Origin: Vibrio anguillarum
GTDB lineage: Bacteria; Pseudomonadota; Gammaproteobacteria; Enterobacterales; Vibrionaceae
DNA: 55,462 bases
Reading direction: 5' to 3'
Assembly: GCF_001989995.2 (NCBI RefSeq)
Contig: NZ_JAHGUP010000049.1
Location: 1-55,462 of the forward strand
In this document: piece by piece, positions 50,302 through 55,462 of the stretch
How positions within the stretch are numbered: the stretch's first letter is position 1
Layout: each line of letters opens with the position of its first letter
Program-made: the position numbers and the translations under genes
Notes under the pieces: generated by a model
What the model saw: the letters and a program-made list of their open reading frames with translations, nothing else
Told to the model about the DNA's origin: nothing
The model's database searches: none

Positions 50302-53300
50302 ATGTGGAAATTTATTGTTGGGATCGCAAGAAAGTTAACACCGGGCATTGCCGCGGCGATGCCTATTTTGCTATTTAGCACATTCATTCTATTGAATGTT
50401 GCGATTTGGTGGGCAGGCCCTTGGCTAGAGATCGCGGGTAATAAGCCACTTGAATCGATAACCGCTCGCGCAGTGGCAAGTAGCTTGTTCACTTTAGGTG
50501 CATTGGCCGCTTGGGGTGTTTGGCAGTGGCGAAAATTGCAAGGTTTTAAAGCCGAGCAAAAGCGTGAAGATCAGCTTCGCCAAGATCCAATTAAAGCCTA
50601 TGAAGAGCGCCAAGAGGTTGAGCTGAACCAAGTGATGGTCAGCATGAAAGAGAACCTCAATAAACGTAATTATCTTTATGCGTTGCCATGGTATTTAGTG
50701 CTCGGTTTGGAAAATGCCGGTAAAACCAGCCTCATCAACCGCTCTGGGCAAAACTTTGTTTTTTCTTCGGTAATGCGAGCCTCGGGTCAAAAAAGTGAAA
50801 ACCCGTATTCGTTTGATTGGTGGATTGGCGATGAATCGGTATTGATCGATCCAGATGGAGAGCTACTGACACAAGGTAACCACAGCAATGATAACGATGG
50901 TGCGATGGAGCGCCGTTTGTGGCTTCATTTTGTTAATTGGTTGGAGAGAACGCGTAGCCGTCGTCCACTCAACGGGATCGTTTTAGCGTTAGACGTTTCT
51001 CACTTAGCAACCGCAACTGCAACCGAGCGTAAAGCTTACGCCAATTTATTGCGTGCTCGTTTACGTGAATTGATGGAGACGTTATCCACGCGTCTACCTG
51101 TCTATATTGCATTGACGAAATTGGATTTATTACACGGTTTTGAACCTTTCTTTAAACATTACTCGCGCAGTCAGCGTGAAGATGTGCTGGGCTTTACCTT
51201 TTCGCTCGACTCTATTGATGACTTGGATAACTGGCTCAACGAGTTTTCAAAAGACTACAGTCAGTTTGTTGAGCGCATTAATGATGTACTGCCGCACGCC
51301 GTTTCTGTGCCGATGGATTTGGAAGAGCGCAATGCTATTTATAGCTTCACGCGTCAAATTTCTGGTTTAAAAGAGATCTTATTACAATTTTTCAACGATG
51401 CATTGGCCAGTGATCAGTTCTCTACGTCGGCTTTGGTGCGTGGTGCGTATTTCACTTCTGTGTATCAACAGGGCGTACCCACAAACGCATTTGATGATGC
51501 CGCTTCACGTCGTTACGGGCTAGATCATGCGATCAACAAAGCGCAGCAAGCCAAAAACTCAACGGTTTATTTCACACAAAAACTGTTTAATAACATCATC
51601 TATCCTGAAGCTGGGCTTGCCTCAGATAATTTTCGTGTTGCGAAGCAAAAACGGCGCTTGATTGGTTTGTCAGTAGTGGCCGGCTCTATTGCAACTGTGT
51701 TATTAGTTGGCACTTGGCATCGTTATTACCTTAGTAACGTGAAGCACTCTGATGCTGTGTTAGCGAAAGTAAACGAGTACAAAAACGAGTTCCCCTCTAA
51801 TCTTTATTTAGCCTCTCAGCAAGATGTTCTCGTGCCGCTCAATAAAATTCGAGAGGCGACATTGGAGTTTGGCTTCTTCCGTGATAAACCACAGTACATT
51901 TCCGATTTTGGTTTGTACCAAGGCCACACGATTGGTCCAATGGTTGAAGCGACCTATTTGAATCTATTGGAAAACCGCTTTTTACCTCTGCTAATGGCTG
52001 ATGTCGTTGTGCAGCTTAACCAAGCCAAAACAGATGAAGAGAAACTGGCCGTGCTGCGTGTTTATCGCATGATGGTAGATAAAAGCGGCCGCTATAAGGA
52101 TTATGTACTCGATTATTTCTCCAAATACTGGCAGCAAGAGTTCGCTGGGCAACGCGTGATCCAAGAAGAACTACTGGGGCATTTAGACTACGCCATGTTA
52201 CACACGGATTTAGCGGGTGATCGCGCTCGCGGTGATCGCAATGCAGAGTCGGTGATGAAGCCTTATGATCAGGTGGTGGCGAAAGTGCAGTCTGATCTTG
52301 GTTCTATGCCTAACGATCAACGTGTTTACCGTAATTTGAAGTTGAATGCACAAACGGTTCTTGGCCCCTCGATCAATTTACGCAACTTGATTGGCCCCGT
52401 CTTTGATGTGGTTTTTGAAGAGCGAGTGGTCAACAGCAGCTCGCTGTATATTCCGCAAATGCTCACCAAAAAAGGGTTTGAAGATTACTTCATGCCGCAA
52501 TCAGAATCCGTTTCTGAGCTGGCCTTGATCGACAGTTGGGTACTAGGGCAATCCAAATCGGCTCAATTTAGCGAAGCGGATAAGCATGACCTTCGTAACA
52601 AAATCCGCAGCTTGTATGTGGCGGACTACACCAATACCTGGCGTGCGGCTCTTAATGAAATCAGCGTTAAGTATTTTAGCGACATCAATGACGCGGTGTC
52701 AGTATTAGAAAACTTTACTGGCAACATTGAACCGATGCAGCGTTTGCTTCGCACTTTAGAAAGCAATACTCAAATGTATGCCAGTGTGCCTAAAGATGAA
52801 GCCGCGCAAAAAGAGCTGTTAAAAAATCCAAAATACAAAGTTGCTTCGCAGATTGATGCGCCCTTTGCTGAACTAAACGCTATGCTCAAGCCAGTCGGTG
52901 ATAAGCCAGCGTACATCAATGAAGTATTAGTGGCGGTGGAAGAGTTACAAAATTACCTCAAATCTATTCAAGAAGCGCCAGATGTTGGTATGGCTGCGCT
53001 GGATGCCACCAAAGCACGCGTAAAATTAGTGAACGCTGATCCAATTTACACGGTGAAACGTATTGCATCAGGTTTGCCTAAACCGCTCGATACAATGGTG
53101 TCTAAACTGGCGGATGAGAGTTGGTATGTTGTCAAACAAGAAGCGATTAAGCACCTTGAAGTTCGTTGGCATGATGATGTTTACAAAACCTTTGAAGAGA
53201 AATTGGCTGGGCGCTATCCATTTAATGAGTCTTCCAACAAAGACAGTTCTCTTTCTGATTTTGAAGCATTTTTTGCGCCCAACGGCACATTAGACAACTT

Positions 53301-53847
53301 CTACAACAACCAGCTAAGAATGTTTGTGGAAGAAAATATTGCGGTCAATGATGACGATAACGCGCAGTCGATTATTCGCAAAGACGTTCTAGAACAGCTC
53401 AAGCAGGCGAAGAAAATTCAGCAAGCTTTCTTTAACCGCAAAGGGGTCTTAGACGTTAGTTTCTCAGTTGAACCGCTACGCTTGAGCAACAACAAACGCC
53501 GCAGTGTGCTGAATGTTGACGGTCAATATCTCGCTTATAGTCACGGTCCAAGAGACAGTGTCGAGTTGATTTGGCCAAATACGCTGCGTGATTCTGCGAT
53601 CTCTAAAGTAACGTTAGTGCCGACTAAAAATAATATGTCGCCACGAAGTATTAATATCCAAGGTCCGTGGGCATTTTTCCGCTTGCTTGAACAAGGTGAT
53701 GTGGTGGGTGCTAGTTCCACGTCGGTTGACTTTAAGTTTGCAGTTGACGGTGGTGAGATGATTTATCGACTCAATTCAGAGGCAGATATTAACCCATTCA
53801 CCGAGCGGTTATTTAAGTCATTCAAACTCTCGAAAACCCTTTACTAA
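50302..53847 (+). CDS. tssM: T6SS inner-membrane scaffold TssM (VasK, IcmF-like)
   Basis: An 1181-residue membrane protein. Two N-terminal helices (about 17-40 and 54-74) flank the start. A cytoplasmic NTPase-like domain follows, with Walker A G135-LENAGKTS. A third helix lies near 452-471 (LIGLSVVAGSIATVLLVGTW), and the large periplasmic part (475-1181) ends in the beta-domain that binds TssJ (WAFFRLLEQGDVVG). It forms the trans-envelope channel with TssL and TssJ. AAGGA precedes the ATG. The Walker A is intact, unlike in some TssM proteins, so nucleotide binding is possible. A strong hairpin follows the stop. Confidence 0.95.
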   Translation: MWKFIVGIARKLTPGIAAAMPILLFSTFILLNVAIWWAGPWLEIAGNKPLESITARAVASSLFTLGALAAWGVWQWRKLQGFKAEQKREDQLRQDPIKAYEERQEVELNQVMVSMKENLNKRNYLYALPWYLVLGLENAGKTSLINRSGQNFVFSSVMRASGQKSENPYSFDWWIGDESVLIDPDGELLTQGNHSNDNDGAMERRLWLHFVNWLERTRSRRPLNGIVLALDVSHLATATATERKAYANLLRARLRELMETLSTRLPVYIALTKLDLLHGFEPFFKHYSRSQREDVLGFTFSLDSIDDLDNWLNEFSKDYSQFVERINDVLPHAVSVPMDLEERNAIYSFTRQISGLKEILLQFFNDALASDQFSTSALVRGAYFTSVYQQGVPTNAFDDAASRRYGLDHAINKAQQAKNSTVYFTQKLFNNIIYPEAGLASDNFRVAKQKRRLIGLSVVAGSIATVLLVGTWHRYYLSNVKHSDAVLAKVNEYKNEFPSNLYLASQQDVLVPLNKIREATLEFGFFRDKPQYISDFGLYQGHTIGPMVEATYLNLLENRFLPLLMADVVVQLNQAKTDEEKLAVLRVYRMMVDKSGRYKDYVLDYFSKYWQQEFAGQRVIQEELLGHLDYAMLHTDLAGDRARGDRNAESVMKPYDQVVAKVQSDLGSMPNDQRVYRNLKLNAQTVLGPSINLRNLIGPVFDVVFEERVVNSSSLYIPQMLTKKGFEDYFMPQSESVSELALIDSWVLGQSKSAQFSEADKHDLRNKIRSLYVADYTNTWRAALNEISVKYFSDINDAVSVLENFTGNIEPMQRLLRTLESNTQMYASVPKDEAAQKELLKNPKYKVASQIDAPFAELNAMLKPVGDKPAYINEVLVAVEELQNYLKSIQEAPDVGMAALDATKARVKLVNADPIYTVKRIASGLPKPLDTMVSKLADESWYVVKQEAIKHLEVRWHDDVYKTFEEKLAGRYPFNESSNKDSSLSDFEAFFAPNGTLDNFYNNQLRMFVEENIAVNDDDNAQSIIRKDVLEQLKQAKKIQQAFFNRKGVLDVSFSVEPLRLSNNKRRSVLNVDGQYLAYSHGPRDSVELIWPNTLRDSAISKVTLVPTKNNMSPRSINIQGPWAFFRLLEQGDVVGASSTSVDFKFAVDGGEMIYRLNSEADINPFTERLFKSFKLSKTLY

Positions 53848-53855
53848 AATAATAG

Positions 53856-53882
53856 TGAGGAGCGATTGGTCATCGCTCCTCA
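53856..53882 (+). terminator. Strong hairpin between tssM and vasL
   Basis: TGAGGAGCGAT (53856-53866) and ATCGCTCCTCA (53872-53882) pair perfectly over 11 bases with a 5-base loop, starting 9 bases after the tssM stop. No T-tract follows, so it is unlikely to be an efficient intrinsic terminator. It may protect the upstream mRNA end or lower expression of vasL. Confidence 0.6.
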
Positions 53883-53904
53883 ACTCACTTAGGACGCTGT
53901 AGTC

Positions 53905-55200
53905 ATGTCCAATATTGTATTTATCGACCACGCTCGTTTTCATTTGATAGATGATGCTGCCGCTGTTCGTCACATTGATGCCTACCAAAAGGTGAGAGAT
54001 GAGATCAATCGTCGTAACAACCCATTATCAGGTGGTCCAGACTGGGCTGTGGTGAAAGTTGCTTGTGAAACATTAGCAAAAGGCCCGGGGATTGACCTTT
54101 TGCTGTGCGGTTATTACACCGTAGCCTGTTTAAAAATGCAGGGCTTAGCGGGATACGCCAATGGTGTTGAACTGCTGTGCTGCTGCTTAAGTAATTTGCC
54201 AAAACCGGACGTAAAATCGGCGAAAATGCGCAAGGAAGTGCTCGATTGGGTTAATGCTCGTGTAGTGCGGGAGTTAAAAGATCTGCGTCCGAATCATGAA
54301 GCACTGCGTGATTTATACCGTTGTGAGCGCTTTTGTGAGCGTATGCATGCCATTTTAGAGCTGCAACAGCCGGACTATTTGGTTGATTTCGAAGGAGTAG
54401 GTTTTGCTATTTTTGAACATATTGATCGTTTAGAAACGCAATATCATTCGCTGCTAAAGCGCCATACCCAAACGGAACAGGTTGAGCAGGTGCGTAATCA
54501 AAAGCGCTCACGTGTTACGCATGTGGCCGCTTTTATATCCGGTGTTCTTGGTGTTGTGATGGTGTATGGGGCCGTCACTTATTTGCCGTTTTTCAACTCA
54601 ATATCTTATGCAACCAACCTAAGGTTACCTGCTTTACATACGCCAGAGCAGGTCAATGCGTTTCAACAGGCTAACTCGCCAGCCAAGCTTGAACAGTTGT
54701 CAAATGAGATTGTGCCATTGTACCGAGAGGCGATTGAGCAAAAAATGGCGCGCTCTTTTGAATCGGCTCGTGTTGAAGCCCAGCAAGTGTTGGATGCGTT
54801 ATTGCAACTTTATCCCCAAACCGAATCGGTGCTGGAGGTTGATCAAGCGTTTGCCGATGCTAAGCGTGAAGCTCTGCAACAAACTGAGCGCTTTATGGAG
54901 CGTTTTAGTGAAACGCGAACCAAGATGGCTAACATCGCGCTGCTCGCGCAAAAAGGAAAATTAACCGAACTGCAAAGACAAACCAAATCGTTGGAGGAGT
55001 TCGCTATTAGTTTGTCTCCTATTTACGGGAGAGCTGCATATGTCGAAGAGTTGCTCAAAAAAGGTGATGTTGTACAGGCTGAACAGGAGTTTATGATTCT
55101 GAAGCAGCGGCTTAATAATTTGAGCTGGAAAATGGCCGAGCTCGACAAGCAGTTTGAGCATTTGAGTGTGACACATAATCAGGAAGCTCAGGCTCAATAA
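53905..55200 (+). CDS. vasL: T6SS TssA-like membrane protein VasL (VCA0121-like)
   Basis: A 431-residue protein. The N-terminal ImpA_N-like domain (about 20-100) shows KVRDEINRRNNPLSGGPDWAVVKVACETLAKGPGIDLLLCGYYTVACL, related to TssA. A single membrane helix (about 211-232, VAAFISGVLGVVMVYGAVTY) separates it from a helical coiled-coil C-terminal half (250-425). Such TssA-like membrane proteins are proposed to stop or anchor sheath growth at the opposite membrane. It is the last gene before vgrG; a small gene at the VCA0122 place was not seen here. The hairpin at 53856-53882 lies just upstream. Confidence 0.88.
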   Translation: MSNIVFIDHARFHLIDDAAAVRHIDAYQKVRDEINRRNNPLSGGPDWAVVKVACETLAKGPGIDLLLCGYYTVACLKMQGLAGYANGVELLCCCLSNLPKPDVKSAKMRKEVLDWVNARVVRELKDLRPNHEALRDLYRCERFCERMHAILELQQPDYLVDFEGVGFAIFEHIDRLETQYHSLLKRHTQTEQVEQVRNQKRSRVTHVAAFISGVLGVVMVYGAVTYLPFFNSISYATNLRLPALHTPEQVNAFQQANSPAKLEQLSNEIVPLYREAIEQKMARSFESARVEAQQVLDALLQLYPQTESVLEVDQAFADAKREALQQTERFMERFSETRTKMANIALLAQKGKLTELQRQTKSLEEFAISLSPIYGRAAYVEELLKKGDVVQAEQEFMILKQRLNNLSWKMAELDKQFEHLSVTHNQEAQAQ

Positions 55201-55245
55201 GCTGAGCAACAATTGGTTATTGAAGGGCAACTTTTTGCTCATATC

Positions 55246-55261
55246 AGGCAGTTTGTTGCCT
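55246..55261 (+). terminator. Weak hairpin after vasL
   Basis: AGGCA and TGCCT form a 5-base stem with a 6-base loop, followed by TTTG, 46 bases past the vasL stop. It is weak but sits just before the sigma-54 promoter, so it may close the structural operon. Confidence 0.35.
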
Positions 55262-55309
55262 TTGTCAATCGAGCTGTTTATAAGCTAATGAATATCAAAG
55301 AAAAATATC

Positions 55310-55325
55310 TGGCACTGCACTTGCT
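55310..55325 (+). promoter_or_regulatory. Sigma-54 (RpoN) promoter of vgrG
   Basis: TGGCAC-TGCAC-TTGCT matches the -24/-12 consensus TGGCAC-N5-TTGCA/T, with TGG and GC ten bases apart. Transcription would start near 55335-55338, about 30 bases before the vgrG ATG. VasH, encoded 7 kb upstream, is the natural activator. Confidence 0.8.
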
Positions 55326-55367
55326 GTACTAGTGTCATTTTGCGATAAAAGAGTGGAAGGGAAAAAG

Positions 55368-55462
55368 ATGGCAAGGTTAAGTTTTAGGCTCACCGTGGAG
55401 GGTTTGGCAGACGACACGTTAGTGGTGCGTGAATACCAAGGTGTGGAATCGCTGTCTGATAG
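55368..55462 (+). CDS. vgrG: VgrG spike protein, 5' end only (cut by window)
   Basis: The first 31 codons of a VgrG protein: MARLSFRLTVEGLADDTLVV, then REYQGVESLSD. This is the gp27-like start typical of VgrG (a beta-strand followed by L-V-V-x-x-F/Y-x-G-x-E-x-L-S). AAGG lies about 7 bases before the ATG. The place matches vgrG-3 (VCA0123) of V. cholerae, where the protein carries a lysozyme-like effector tail and is followed by its immunity gene tsiV3. The effector part here lies outside the window. It appears to have its own sigma-54 promoter. Confidence 0.88.
   Translation, partial: MARLSFRLTVEGLADDTLVVREYQGVESLSD

Overview
The window reads as part of a Vibrio genome, most likely chromosome 2 of a species related to the V. 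cholerae group. The main reason is the right half (about 33.2-55.5 kb), which carries genes in the order of the large V. cholerae type VI secretion (T6SS) cluster VCA0105-VCA0123: vipA, vipB, tssE, tssF, tssG, fha, tssJ, tssK, tssL, clpV, vasH, vasI, tssA/vasJ, tssM/vasK, vasL and the start of vgrG. No rRNA, tRNA, insertion sequence, integrase or CRISPR array was seen. Names are from family recognition and motifs read by eye; no database search was possible.

Left part (1-8.3 kb): a MarR-HlyD drug-efflux fragment with a paired palindromic operator; a VirK/YbjX-family gene; an EAL c-di-GMP phosphodiesterase; an FeS-type (6-4) photolyase with its four cluster cysteines; a periplasmic rhodanese; and a HlyD/ATPase/ABC-2 permease export operon.

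Middle (8.3-25.4 kb): a six-gene operon (periplasmic binding protein, alkaline-phosphatase-superfamily hydrolase, two permeases, ATPase, HAD phosphatase) with a divergent GntR/UTRA regulator. It looks like an import-and-dephosphorylate system for an organophosphate or phosphonate. Next come a DEAD-box helicase; an AT-rich gene for a protein with three tandem RidA domains; a CbbY-type HAD phosphatase; a SulP transporter with a TTG start; the YjjI/YjjW glycyl-radical enzyme pair; and a TetR-controlled curA-like reductase plus glutathione transferase.

25.5-32.7 kb: a leftward operon that matches VxrA-VxrB-VxrC (DUF3404 sensor kinase, OmpR-type regulator, DUF2861 protein) followed by a large secreted glycosidase-like protein, then an RluA-type pseudouridine synthase. 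VxrAB is known to control T6SS and cell-wall homeostasis in V. cholerae, where its locus (VCA0565-0569) is not next to the T6SS cluster; here only the pseudouridine synthase gene separates them.

33-55.5 kb: the T6SS cluster. It starts with a 20-bp-periodic array of small palindromes, a 38-codon remnant that looks like a PAAR tip gene, and a periplasmic Sel1-like gene. A 26-28 bp dyad lies upstream of vipA. The sheath, baseplate, membrane complex, ATPase and the sigma-54 activator VasH follow on one strand with tight spacing. A strong hairpin separates tssM from vasL. A near-consensus sigma-54 promoter (TGGCAC-N5-TTGCT) stands directly upstream of vgrG, which fits control of the spike gene by the VasH encoded in the same cluster. 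No hcp gene, and no effector/immunity pair, lies inside the window.
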